Shown in pieces: positions 41,583 through 50,190 of a DNA stretch of 64,000 nt. This DNA comes from JAILZP01 sp037444185 (GTDB lineage Bacteria > Bacillota > Desulfotomaculia > Desulfotomaculales > Desulfocucumaceae). Position 1 is the first letter of the stretch. The number at the start of each line of letters is the position of its first letter. A model generated the notes under the pieces. The model was given only the letters and a program-made list of their open reading frames with translations. It did no database searches and was not told the DNA's origin. Made by a program: the position numbers and the translations under genes. The DNA lies in NCBI GenBank assembly GCA_037444185.1, contig JBBIMW010000002.1, positions 1 through 64,000 of the forward strand, in the 5' to 3' direction.

Positions 41583-43337
41583 ATGCAGCATGAGGTTTTT
41601 GACGCCATTGGGCAAGGGATTGTAACTGTTGGCCCGGACGGCCGGATCACAGCCATTAACCTGACGGCCGGAGCGCTTCTGGGGGTGAGCCGGGAATACG
41701 CCCTGGGCTGTTTTGTGGACGATGTGTTCCCCGGCAGCGGCCTTACCGAGGCGCTGCGTACCGGCAATCCGGCGGCTAACCGCAAGGCTGCGGCGGGCAG
41801 CCTCAACCTCACCGTGAACAGCGCCCCCATAGTCCGGGGCGGGTCGGTGGTGGGCGCCGTGGCCGTAATCAACGATCTGTCGGTGTTGGAGGAAATGTTG
41901 GAGGAACTGGCCGGCGTAAAAGAACTGAAGGATGAGTTGGAGGCCATATTCAATTCATCCTATGATGAAATATTCGTTGTAGACGGCAAGGGAACCGTGA
42001 TCAGGGTTAACAGCACATCAGAAAGCTACTATGGTGTCAAGGCAGGTGAAATTACGGGCCAGAGCGTTTTTGATTTGGAAAGGAGGGGTTTTTTCAAGCC
42101 TTCGGTGACCCGCCTGGTGCTGGAGGAAAAACGCAGGGTGACCATCGTCCAAAAAACCAAGCGTGGTAAGGAGCTGATTGTAACCGGCAACCCGGTGTTC
42201 AATGATAGCGGCGAAATAGTCAGGATTGTGGTGAATTCCCGCGACATCACCGAGCTGACCAGCCTGCGGCAGAAACTCTCGGAAACCGAAAAGCTGGCCG
42301 AGTCGTACCGCAGCCAGATATTGAAGCTGCAGCGGGAAAAAATCAAAAACAGCGATATAATCGCCCTCAGCCCCCAGATGAAACAGCTTATGGAGTTGCT
42401 GGTGAAAATAGCCCAGGTGGACTCCACAGTGCTGATCACAGGCGAATCCGGGGTGGGAAAGGGTGTTGTGGCGGCCAGGATCCACCAGCTGAGCAACCGC
42501 CGGGATGGTCCGTTCATATCCATAAACTGTGGCGCCATTCCGGACAATCTGCTGGAGTCGGAGCTGTTCGGCTACGATCCGGGGGCCTTCACCGGAGCAA
42601 AAAAGGAAGGCAAAAAAGGTCTCATCCAGCTTGGCCACGGCGGCACCGTATTTCTTGACGAGGTGGCGGATTTGCCCCTAAGTCTGCAGGTGAAGCTGTT
42701 GCACGTAATACATCACAAATCCCTGATGCCTGTAGGCGGCAACAGGCAGGTCATGGTTGACGTGAGGTTTTTGGCTGCCACCAACAGGGACATAGAACAG
42801 ATGGTTAAAGACGGCCGGTTCAGGGAGGATCTGTTTTACCGCCTCAATGTAATACCCATAAACATCCAGCCCCTGAGGTACCGGACCGAAGACATAATCC
42901 CTCTGGTGGAGCACTTTTTGGGCATATTCAACACCAAGTACGACATGTGCAAAAGATTCTCCCCCGAGACCCTGGGTCTGCTCCGCCATCACAACTGGCC
43001 CGGCAATGTGCGGGAGGTGGAGAACATTGTGGAGCGCCTGGTGGTAACTGCGGAATCGCCGGAAATACAGCCCGTTCACCTGCCTGATTACATCGTCTCC
43101 TCCGATGACGGACGCAAAGACCAGATATATGTGCTCAATCTTTGTCCCCTGGACGAGGCCGTCAGGCAGGTGGAAAGGCAATTGATCCTAAAGGCTTACG
43201 AGCGGTTCAACAACACCTATCATATGGCTGACGCCCTTAAAGTAAACCAGTCCACGGTGGTTAGGAAGATGAAAAAATATCTGCCCGTTGTCGAGGGCAG
43301 GAGAAGAAAATCCGGTAAACCGGGGGCCGGTCCGTGA
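41583..43337 (+). CDS. Sigma-54-dependent transcriptional activator with two PAS domains
   Basis: 584 residues from the ATG at 41583 (GAGGG eight bases upstream); an in-frame ATG at 41514 lies in the repeat core. Domains: PAS (about 5-100), PAS (about 118-228), a coiled linker, AAA+ with Walker A GESGVGKG near 287, the sigma-54 contact loop GAFTGA near 334 and Walker B TVFLDEVADL, then a TyrR-like helix-turn-helix (NTYHMADALKVNQSTVVRKM) at the C-terminus. It lies downstream of aor in the same direction and probably drives the -24/-12 promoter at 36718, perhaps sensing the amino acid or aldehyde through its PAS domains. Confidence 0.95.
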   Translation: MQHEVFDAIGQGIVTVGPDGRITAINLTAGALLGVSREYALGCFVDDVFPGSGLTEALRTGNPAANRKAAAGSLNLTVNSAPIVRGGSVVGAVAVINDLSVLEEMLEELAGVKELKDELEAIFNSSYDEIFVVDGKGTVIRVNSTSESYYGVKAGEITGQSVFDLERRGFFKPSVTRLVLEEKRRVTIVQKTKRGKELIVTGNPVFNDSGEIVRIVVNSRDITELTSLRQKLSETEKLAESYRSQILKLQREKIKNSDIIALSPQMKQLMELLVKIAQVDSTVLITGESGVGKGVVAARIHQLSNRRDGPFISINCGAIPDNLLESELFGYDPGAFTGAKKEGKKGLIQLGHGGTVFLDEVADLPLSLQVKLLHVIHHKSLMPVGGNRQVMVDVRFLAATNRDIEQMVKDGRFREDLFYRLNVIPINIQPLRYRTEDIIPLVEHFLGIFNTKYDMCKRFSPETLGLLRHHNWPGNVREVENIVERLVVTAESPEIQPVHLPDYIVSSDDGRKDQIYVLNLCPLDEAVRQVERQLILKAYERFNNTYHMADALKVNQSTVVRKMKKYLPVVEGRRRKSGKPGAGP

Positions 43338-43341
43338 GTCA

Positions 43342-43800
43342 TCAAGTAGCAATGTCCCGGACCACCGCCTCTTCGTCGCAGTTCGGGAATTTCGGGCAAT
43401 TTATGCATTCCTTCCACACCTTTTGAGAAAGGCTTTCTTTGGGTACGTGGCGAAAGCCGCACTTGACGAAAAAGCCCGGCTGGTAGGTAAGGGAAAAAAC
43501 CCTGGGTATCTTGAGATCCATGGCTTCGGCCAGAAAGGCGTCTACCAGCTTGCGGCCTACGCCGGTTCTCTGTAGATCGGGCTGCACCGCCAAAGCCCTT
43601 ATTTCGGCCAGGTCCTCCCAGATGACGTGCAGCATGCCGGTGCCCAGAAGCCTGCCCCGGTCTTCGGCCACGGCGATTTCCCGCACTCCTTCGTACAGCA
43701 TGGAACGGGATCTGGCCAGCATCAGACCCCTGTCGGCATAATAATTAATCAGCCGGTGGACCGCCTCAATGTCGCACATCCTGGCTTTTCTGATAATCAA
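43342..43800 (-). CDS. GNAT N-acetyltransferase, short ArgA-like
   Basis: 152 residues with the acetyl-CoA loop VQPDLQRTGVGRKLV and a C-terminal FFVKCGFRHVPKE...VWKECINCPKFPNC. This fits the short N-acetylglutamate synthases of sulfate reducers and clostridia, which have a cysteine-rich tail. A general GNAT acting on another amine is possible. TTG start after GGAGGG. It converges on the regulator gene with five bases between the stops. Confidence 0.75.
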   Translation of the reverse strand: MIIRKARMCDIEAVHRLINYYADRGLMLARSRSMLYEGVREIAVAEDRGRLLGTGMLHVIWEDLAEIRALAVQPDLQRTGVGRKLVDAFLAEAMDLKIPRVFSLTYQPGFFVKCGFRHVPKESLSQKVWKECINCPKFPNCDEEAVVRDIAT

Positions 43801-43854
43801 TGTAGCGTCTTCCCTCCGTCGGTCGCCCGTCAGGGCGGCTTATTCACCGGTCTC

Positions 43855-44625
43855 CTATAGACAGTATTTCACTGCGTTTACGAATAGAGGCAGCCCCTGC
43901 GGCATGGAATACATTCCCCGCCTCCAGTTGGGGTGCTGATGAAGGTCCACAAACCTCTCCGGGTGCGGCATCAGCCCCAGCACCAGCCCCGTTCTGTCGC
44001 AGATGCCGGCGATGGATCTCAAGGATCCGTTCGGGTTATGGGGGTAATCCATGGTGGCCCGGCCTTCAGGTCCTGCGTAGCGGAACACCACCTGTCCGGA
44101 TGATTCCAGGGCGTCCAGCACATCATCACCGGCCAAAAACTTGCCCTCGCCGTGGGCCACCTGCACACTTGCGCAGCTCCCGGCCATGCCCCTGGTAAAA
44201 ATGCACGGGCTATCCTCAATCACCAGGCTCACCCAGCGGCACTCGAATCTTCCGCTGTCGTTATTCACAAGGGCGCAGCTAATGTCCCCCAGCCGGCGCT
44301 CCGGCAGCAGACCCGTCCTAACCAGCACCTGAAAGCCGTTGCATATCCCCAGCACCGGCTTTCCCGCGCCTACGAATTCCTGCAGGCTCTCCTTTAGAAA
44401 AGATGTCAGTTCCACGGCCAGTATTTTTCCGGAGTGTACATCGTCACCGTATGAAAATCCGCCCGGCAGGGCCATAATCTGGTAGTCCGACAGTTTTTCC
44501 TCCCCGGACCTGAGCTGGTTTACGTGCACCATCCGGCATCCGGCCCCGGCCTTCTCGAAGGCGTAGGCCGTCTCGAGATCGCAGTTGGTGCCGTCCGCCC
44601 TCAATATACACACCATTGGTTTCAA
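43855..44625 (-). CDS. purQ: Phosphoribosylformylglycinamidine synthase, glutaminase subunit
   Basis: PurQ releases ammonia from glutamine for PurL. 256 residues; the nucleophile is in GICNGFQVLVR, the catalytic His/Glu in LMPHPERFV near the C-terminus. It overlaps the purL stop by four bases. Confidence 0.96.
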   Translation of the reverse strand: MKPMVCILRADGTNCDLETAYAFEKAGAGCRMVHVNQLRSGEEKLSDYQIMALPGGFSYGDDVHSGKILAVELTSFLKESLQEFVGAGKPVLGICNGFQVLVRTGLLPERRLGDISCALVNNDSGRFECRWVSLVIEDSPCIFTRGMAGSCASVQVAHGEGKFLAGDDVLDALESSGQVVFRYAGPEGRATMDYPHNPNGSLRSIAGICDRTGLVLGLMPHPERFVDLHQHPNWRRGMYSMPQGLPLFVNAVKYCL

Positions 44626-47462
44626 GGGCCGAACACCTCCTTCATGGGGCGCTTCCAGGCCTCTTTAAGAACATCCGTACCCACACTGAACAGTTTGCCG
44701 CCGTTCCTGTACACGCATATGGACCTGTCCCGGGCGGTTCTGCCGATGATTTTGCAGGGAGTGCCGCCGAACAGCTCCAAAAGCTGTTTTTCATCCTCCG
44801 TCTCCACCAGGAACACACCGCTGGTTTCGTTGAATAGAAATTCCTCTGGAACATCACCGTGTTCCATCCACACTTCCGCCCCCACATCCCCGCCGATGCA
44901 CATCTCGGCCAGGGCGGCGGCCAGCCCTCCTTCGCTGATGTCGTGGCAAGCCAGCACTTTTCCGCTTTCAATGGCCGCGTGCAGTGACCTTAAGGTGTCC
45001 ATCAGCGCCCGGGGGTCGACTTGGGGAAGGTTCGTTCCCTCTGTTCCGGACAGTCTGCAGTACACCGATCCCGCCATGGCCGAGGGGTCCCTCCGGCCCA
45101 CCAGGGCAAGGGCCGAGCCGGCCTTTTTAAAAGGCGCGGACACCGTATGCCGCACGTCCCGGATGCGTCCGAACACCGAAACGCACAGCACCGGCGGTAT
45201 TTTTATCACCGTGCCTCCGGCTCCCCGGTAAGTGCTTGAAAGACTGTCCTTTCCCGAAATGAAGGGTATTCCCGTGGCCTTCACGAAGTCGGCGCAGGCA
45301 TCCACGGCCATGTCCAGGGCGCCCAGGGACTCCGGGTCCGGGTACGGCCAGATGAAGTTGTCGATCAGGCATATTTCTCCGGGGCCGGCCCCCGCCGCCA
45401 CAGCGTTCGCCACAGCTTCGGCGGCCGCCCAGAGACTTCCGTAATACGGGTTTATATTATTCAGCACGGGGTTCAGTCCGTGGCTGATCACCACCCCGCA
45501 GGGCCGCCCGTAAAGAGGGGTCAGCACCACGGCGTCATTGGGGCCGTCCCCCGCCACCCCTCCGAAGGGCGGCATGGCGTTGGTTCCCTGCACACCGTGA
45601 TCGTACATGCGCACAATGGGTTCCTTTGAGCAGACATCAGGGTGCGACATCACTTTGCAGTATGCCTCTTTCCAGTCCCGGGGCGGCCCCGGTACGGCCG
45701 GGCGCGGCTCCGGGGCGGTCCACCGGGCCTCGAGGACCCTCCGGGGCAATCCGTGGTGAAGAAATTCCATGTCCAGATCGCACACCATTTCACCCCGGTG
45801 GGTCACCCTAAGCCTCTTGTCTTTGGTAAAGGTTCCCAGCACCACGGCCTCCACATTGTATGTCCGGCATATGCCGGACAGTCTGGACCAGTGCTCCGGC
45901 CTGACCGCCAGCACCATTCTTTCCTGGCTTTCCGACAGCCAGATTTCCCAGGGACTTAGACCGGGATATTTGAGGGGGGCCTGCTCCAGCCGCACCAGCA
46001 CCCCTGTTTCGGATCCCATTTCACCCAGGGCCGAGCCGAAGCCGCCGGCACCGCAGTCGGTTACCGCCTGCACCAGCCCTTCACCGCCGGCGGCCAGCAG
46101 CGCGTCCGACATCCTCTTTTCCTCTATGGCATTGCCTATCTGGACGGCGCCGGCGTTCAGGTCCACGGTGCGGTGGGTCATTTCCCCGCTGGAAAAGGTG
46201 GCCCCGTGTATGCCGTCCCTGCCGGTGCGGCCCCCTATCACCACGGCCAGGTCTCCGGGTTCCGGCCGGCCCTTCCGGCACCGGTCCACCGGCAGCAGGC
46301 CGTAGGCTCCAACGATAACCGTGGGCTTGGCCCTGAAATCCTCGTGGAAGTGAACAGAGCCGTTGTTGGTGGGGATCCCCATTCTGTTGCCGTAATCCCT
46401 TACCCCGGCCACCACTTTGCGCAGCAGGTACTTCGGGTGCAGGCACCCCGGGGGCACCGCCGACTGATCGATCTCCGGGGGAGCAAAGCAGAACATGTCC
46501 GTCGAGGCAATCACCCGGGCTCCCTGGCCGGTGCCCATGACGTCCCGGAAAACGCCGCCGCTCCCCGTCATGGCTCCACCGTAAGGCTCAATGGCCGAAG
46601 GGGAGTTGTGGGTTTCCACTTTGCCGCAAAGGGCCCAGCCGTCGAAAAACTCCATCACCCCGGAGTTGTCCACGAAGGCGGAAAGCACCAGGGGGTGGGA
46701 GGCATTGATGGTGGCGTCCTGCAATCTTTTCAGAAAAGGGTCTTTAATTTTGCCGCCCGCCAGAATGTCCGCTTTGAACGTCTTGTGGCCGCAGTGCTCC
46801 GACCACGTCTGGGCCAGGGTTTCCACCTCGCAGTCGGTGGGGTCCCGGCCCAGTCCGACAAAATAATTCTTGATCGCCATCATTTCTTCCAGGTTTAGAA
46901 ACAGTTTGTCCTTGCTCAGTTCCATCAGTTCATTGCCGGTCATTTTTCTGATCGGGATGATTTTGGTGCGCCCCGGCTCCCCTTCCAGGATCAATGTTCC
47001 GGGACTCTCTTTCACTACCCTCTCAACTGTGTCGTTAACCAGGAGTTTTTTCAGTATCAGCTCTATGTTGCCGGCCAGGGCCCCGGGGCCGTAAAAGGCG
47101 TACTGGCGGCTGGAATCCGCCGCCCTTAAACCTTTAATGCCCAGGTCGGCGGCGGATTTGATCAGCGACGCCGCCTCGGGGTTCATTACCCCGGGCTTGT
47201 AGGCCACTTCCACCAGCGCCGGGCCCTCCAGCAGGGGCCTGTTTATGCTGTAACGCTGAAATATTTTTTCCGCCAGCAGCCTTTCGGCCAAATAGTCCGC
47301 ATCTTTTTCCCCAATTCCCTCGAAGCGGTACACCTTGGCCGTTCTTACACCGGTGATGTCCCTGATGCCGAGGGTGTGGTGAATATCGTAAAGCAGGCCC
47401 TCTCCAACGGTATCCGGCATTTCCGGCAAGTTGGCCACCCTTACCTCCTGTATGGCCATCAA
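44622..47462 (-). CDS. purL: Phosphoribosylformylglycinamidine synthase, large form with N-terminal PurS-like domains
   Basis: 946 residues, ATP-dependent FGAM synthase. The first 180 residues contain two PurS-like stretches (EVRVANLPEMPDTVGEG...; ALVEVAYKPGVMNPEAA), followed by the PurL core with TWSEHCGHKTF, HNSPSAIEPYGGAMTGSGG, ISHGLNPVLNN and SGKDSLSSTYRG. It works with PurQ in de novo purine synthesis. It starts after GAGGTG. No other pur gene is adjacent. Confidence 0.95.
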   Translation of the reverse strand: MMAIQEVRVANLPEMPDTVGEGLLYDIHHTLGIRDITGVRTAKVYRFEGIGEKDADYLAERLLAEKIFQRYSINRPLLEGPALVEVAYKPGVMNPEAASLIKSAADLGIKGLRAADSSRQYAFYGPGALAGNIELILKKLLVNDTVERVVKESPGTLILEGEPGRTKIIPIRKMTGNELMELSKDKLFLNLEEMMAIKNYFVGLGRDPTDCEVETLAQTWSEHCGHKTFKADILAGGKIKDPFLKRLQDATINASHPLVLSAFVDNSGVMEFFDGWALCGKVETHNSPSAIEPYGGAMTGSGGVFRDVMGTGQGARVIASTDMFCFAPPEIDQSAVPPGCLHPKYLLRKVVAGVRDYGNRMGIPTNNGSVHFHEDFRAKPTVIVGAYGLLPVDRCRKGRPEPGDLAVVIGGRTGRDGIHGATFSSGEMTHRTVDLNAGAVQIGNAIEEKRMSDALLAAGGEGLVQAVTDCGAGGFGSALGEMGSETGVLVRLEQAPLKYPGLSPWEIWLSESQERMVLAVRPEHWSRLSGICRTYNVEAVVLGTFTKDKRLRVTHRGEMVCDLDMEFLHHGLPRRVLEARWTAPEPRPAVPGPPRDWKEAYCKVMSHPDVCSKEPIVRMYDHGVQGTNAMPPFGGVAGDGPNDAVVLTPLYGRPCGVVISHGLNPVLNNINPYYGSLWAAAEAVANAVAAGAGPGEICLIDNFIWPYPDPESLGALDMAVDACADFVKATGIPFISGKDSLSSTYRGAGGTVIKIPPVLCVSVFGRIRDVRHTVSAPFKKAGSALALVGRRDPSAMAGSVYCRLSGTEGTNLPQVDPRALMDTLRSLHAAIESGKVLACHDISEGGLAAALAEMCIGGDVGAEVWMEHGDVPEEFLFNETSGVFLVETEDEKQLLELFGGTPCKIIGRTARDRSICVYRNGGKLFSVGTDVLKEAWKRPMKEVFGP

Positions 47463-47496
47463 AGCACCTCACTCAGAATATTGAACTGTCCACTCC

Positions 47497-47526
47497 CAAA
47501 ACAATCACCGGCCCCTTCGGGGCCGG
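47497..47526 (-). terminator. Terminator behind the universal stress protein gene
   Basis: Perfect CCGGCCCC/GGGGCCGG stem (47508-47515 with 47519-47526, loop TTC). On the minus strand it is followed by TGATTGTTTTGG. It lies 44 bases past the usp stop and upstream of purL. Confidence 0.75.
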
Positions 47527-47569
47527 ATGAATTTGCAAGATCGGCGGGAGACATTGCTTTAGCCGGCCG

Positions 47570-48007
47570 CTATCTTACAATCAGAACCGGGCACGGTGCG
47601 TGTCTGACCACTCTGTTGCTGACGCTTCCCATCAGGTAGCCCTTGATTTCTCCCAGTCCCCTGCAGCCCATGACGATCAGGTCGAATCTTCCTTCCTTGG
47701 CCTCCCTGCATATTTCCATGGCCGGGTTGCCCCAGATGATTTTGATGTCCATCTTCACCCCGTAATGGCCCAGGTCTTCCTTGGCCTGCCGCATAATCTC
47801 CTCGCCGGCGGCCTGAAGCTCGTCGTGAATCTGCTGATATGCTCCTCCCAGCCGGTCGCTGTACTTGTTCACATATGGAGGAAGGGCGGGTATTACGTGG
47901 AATAACAGCACCTCAGCATCCATACACTTTGTCAGATTCATGGCGTGCTCCGCGGCCACCTTGGCCTTCGAAGAACCGTCCAGCGGCACCATTATTTTCT
48001 TATAAAT
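47570..48007 (-). CDS. Universal stress protein (UspA family), probable ATT start
   Basis: 145 residues if read from ATT at 48005-48007, giving the standard opening (M)YKKIMVPLDGSS; GGAGG lies exactly eight bases upstream (48016-48020). The first ATG (47992) would remove the first beta-strand. The ATP-binding motif MGCRGLGEIKGYLMGSVS (G-2x-G-9x-G-S) is intact. USPs respond to energy or redox stress; the specific role is unknown. It has its own terminator. Confidence 0.9.
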   Translation of the reverse strand: MYKKIMVPLDGSSKAKVAAEHAMNLTKCMDAEVLLFHVIPALPPYVNKYSDRLGGAYQQIHDELQAAGEEIMRQAKEDLGHYGVKMDIKIIWGNPAMEICREAKEGRFDLIVMGCRGLGEIKGYLMGSVSNRVVRHAPCPVLIVR

Positions 48008-48158
48008 ATTGAAAACCTCCTCCCTGCCGGATGTGTACCCATCTATAAAAATATTTCAATATGCCGGAGTGAAATCCTCTTTTGTCTTTATAATTATTAT
48101 TAATCAGCCCTTTTGGCATAATAGTTCAAAAAATTGTATCGCGGCAGGTGCAAGGTCA

Positions 48159-49463
48159 GTGAAAAGCATTCAAATACCCAAAACGTCCCTGGTGGTGCTC
48201 TGCGGTCCTGCGGGGTGCGGCAAGTCCAGCTTTGCGGACGCTCATTTCAGCCCCACCCAGATTGTTTCCTCGGACTTCTGCAGGGCACTGGTGTCCGACG
48301 ATGAAGAGAACATGGCGGCCTCCCACCGCGCCTTCAAAGTTTTCAGGTGTATCATAGACCAAAGGCTGGCCCTGGGGCGCCTTACTGTGGCCGACTCCAC
48401 GGCCCTCACCGTCAAGGCCAGGCGCCAGTTGGCCGCCCTGGGCAAAAAGCACGATTTTCAGCTGGTGCTGGTGGTTTTCGACATAGACTTGGTTTTATGC
48501 GCGGCCAGGAATCGTTCCCGGGCCAGAAGAGTGCCCGGAAATGTCCTCTGCGCACATCGCAGGCTTTTGGACAGGGCCCTTGGAAGTATTCATGGAGAAG
48601 ACTTCGATTATGTTTATATATTGGGTGAGGAGGAAAGAAAGAAGGTCCGGGTGGAGATCCTTCCACTGCCGGTGGAACTCAACCTTGCAGGCCCCTTTGA
48701 TATAATCGGGGACATTCACGGCTGTTGCGACGAATTGGAGCGGCTGCTGGAGAAGCTGGGGTATGTCAGTATGAACAGCGCATATTTCCACCCGGCCGGT
48801 AGAACCGCTGTGTTTCTAGGTGATTTGGCCGACCGCGGACCGCGCTGTCTGGACAGTATGGAGCTGGCACTGGAAATGGTGTCGTCAGGGAACGCCCTTT
48901 ACGTGCCCGGCAACCACTGCCGGAAGCTCCATGCTTATTTCTCCGGGAGAAAAATAAAAGTGGGGCACGGGCTCGAAAAAACGCTGGATGAACTGAGCAG
49001 GGCCAGCCCTTCCCGCAGGGAGCGGCTCGCCGACCGCTTCATGGAGCTGTACGGCAACTCCTTGCCCTACTTGTTGCTTGACGGGGGAAAACTGGCGGTT
49101 TCCCATGCCGGCATCAGGGAAAACATGATAGGCCGGCTTTCCGGAAGGATCAGGGAGTTCTGTCTTTTTGGCGATACCACCGGGGAGGTTACCGGGGACG
49201 GGCTTCCGGTCCGGCGGGACTGGGCCGGCCAATACCACGGCAGCGCGCTGGTGGTATACGGGCACACTCCCGTCCGGGAGGCCGTATTCAGAAACAACAC
49301 CATAAATATAGATCAGGGATGCGTACTGGGGGGCAGGCTTACCGCCCTGCGTTACCCGGAGCGCGAAATAGTTCAGGTGGAGGCCGGGGATGTTTACTAC
49401 TCCCGGAGCCCGCTGAAAGACAGCTGGCCGGTATACGCCGGGCAGTCCCGTTCCATGGCATAG
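48159..49463 (+). CDS. Polynucleotide kinase-phosphatase (Pnkp-like) without ligase domain
   Basis: 434 residues from GTG at 48159. N-terminal kinase: P-loop GPAGCGKSS (16-24) and the lid region RNRSRARRVPGNV. C-terminal metallophosphatase: DIIGDIHGCCDELERLLEKLGY, FLGDLADRGP, VPGNHCRKL, SHAGI and YGHTPV. These match the first two domains of bacterial RNA-repair Pnkp. The C-terminal adenylyltransferase/ligase domain and a Hen1 partner are absent. In the phosphatase motif the usual GNHD is GNHC. It may heal RNA ends or act on other phosphomonoesters; the true role is open. Confidence 0.85.
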   Translation: MKSIQIPKTSLVVLCGPAGCGKSSFADAHFSPTQIVSSDFCRALVSDDEENMAASHRAFKVFRCIIDQRLALGRLTVADSTALTVKARRQLAALGKKHDFQLVLVVFDIDLVLCAARNRSRARRVPGNVLCAHRRLLDRALGSIHGEDFDYVYILGEEERKKVRVEILPLPVELNLAGPFDIIGDIHGCCDELERLLEKLGYVSMNSAYFHPAGRTAVFLGDLADRGPRCLDSMELALEMVSSGNALYVPGNHCRKLHAYFSGRKIKVGHGLEKTLDELSRASPSRRERLADRFMELYGNSLPYLLLDGGKLAVSHAGIRENMIGRLSGRIREFCLFGDTTGEVTGDGLPVRRDWAGQYHGSALVVYGHTPVREAVFRNNTINIDQGCVLGGRLTALRYPEREIVQVEAGDVYYSRSPLKDSWPVYAGQSRSMA

Positions 49464-49497
49464 AGGTTTGTGCTATACTTAATTGGTATGGGGGTCT

Positions 49498-49570
49498 GAG
49501 TTCTGCCGCTCATTCTGCATTCCTTATCCTTTCGGAAGACAGGAGCCAGAAGACAGGAAACAGAATGGGG
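49498..49570 (-). repeat. Dispersed intergenic repeat, inverted copy
   Basis: Read on the minus strand: CCATTCTGTTTCCTGTCTTC, then CTCCTGTCTTCCGAAAGGAT and AAGGAATGCAGAATGAGC. It lies directly before rnhA and contains the sequence leading up to its ribosome site. Confidence 0.65.
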
Positions 49571-49578
49571 CGGACGAA

Positions 49579-50106
49579 ATGGTGGTGATTGGTTTGACAG
49601 GCAAGCAGCCCTTGGTGGAGATATACACCGACGGAGCCTGCTCCGGCAACCCCGGGCCCGGCGGCTATGGAGCGGTGTTAAAATACAGAAACCACATCAA
49701 GGAAGTATCCGGCGGGTACCGCCTTACCACCAACAACAGGATGGAGCTTTTGGGCGTCATCCGGAGCCTTGAGGAGCTGAAGCGCCCCTGTGTAATCCAG
49801 CTATACAGCGACAGCAGGTATATTGTGGACGCCATAAATCTCGGCTGGGTCGGCGGCTGGATGAAAAACGGCTGGCGGAAGAGCGGGGGAACTCCGGTTA
49901 AAAATGCGGATTTATGGAAAAGACTGATAGAATTAGCCAGACCACACAGAATAACATGGAATTGGATAAAGGGGCATGCCGAAAATGAACTGAACTTGCG
50001 CTGCGACAGGCTGGCCGTTATGGCCTCCCGGGGGACAAACCTGCCCGTGGACGAGGTGTATGAAAAAGAGCATTTTATAACAGCCTCTAGTATATCGCCC
50101 CCTTGA
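49579..50106 (+). CDS. rnhA: Ribonuclease HI
   Basis: RNase HI removes RNA from RNA-DNA hybrids. 175 residues from ATG 49579; a TTG at 49594 behind GGTGGTGATT is also possible. The catalytic set is present: Asp in IYTDGACSGNPGPGG, Glu in NNRMELLG, Asp in LYSDSRYIVDA, and a late Asp in NLRCDRLA. The last residues (SSISPP) and the stop codon are encoded by the second dispersed repeat at 50093-50155, so the original C-terminus may have been replaced. Confidence 0.93.
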   Translation: MVVIGLTGKQPLVEIYTDGACSGNPGPGGYGAVLKYRNHIKEVSGGYRLTTNNRMELLGVIRSLEELKRPCVIQLYSDSRYIVDAINLGWVGGWMKNGWRKSGGTPVKNADLWKRLIELARPHRITWNWIKGHAENELNLRCDRLAVMASRGTNLPVDEVYEKEHFITASSISPP

Positions 50107-50190
50107 CGCCTTCTCCCCTTCGATACCGCACTCCAATGTTCCGTCCCCCCTATCCTATGACTTATACTGTATTCCTTATTCTGCCGCTAT
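50093..50190. repeat. Second repeat family copy plus inverted copy of the first
   Basis: 50093-50155 is about 80% identical, gap-free, to 34661-34723. Then 50158-50190 is an inverted copy of the main repeat core (minus strand: GCGGCAGAATAAGGAATACA then GTATAAGT). It lies between the convergent rnhA and methyltransferase genes and reaches into both. Confidence 0.65.
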
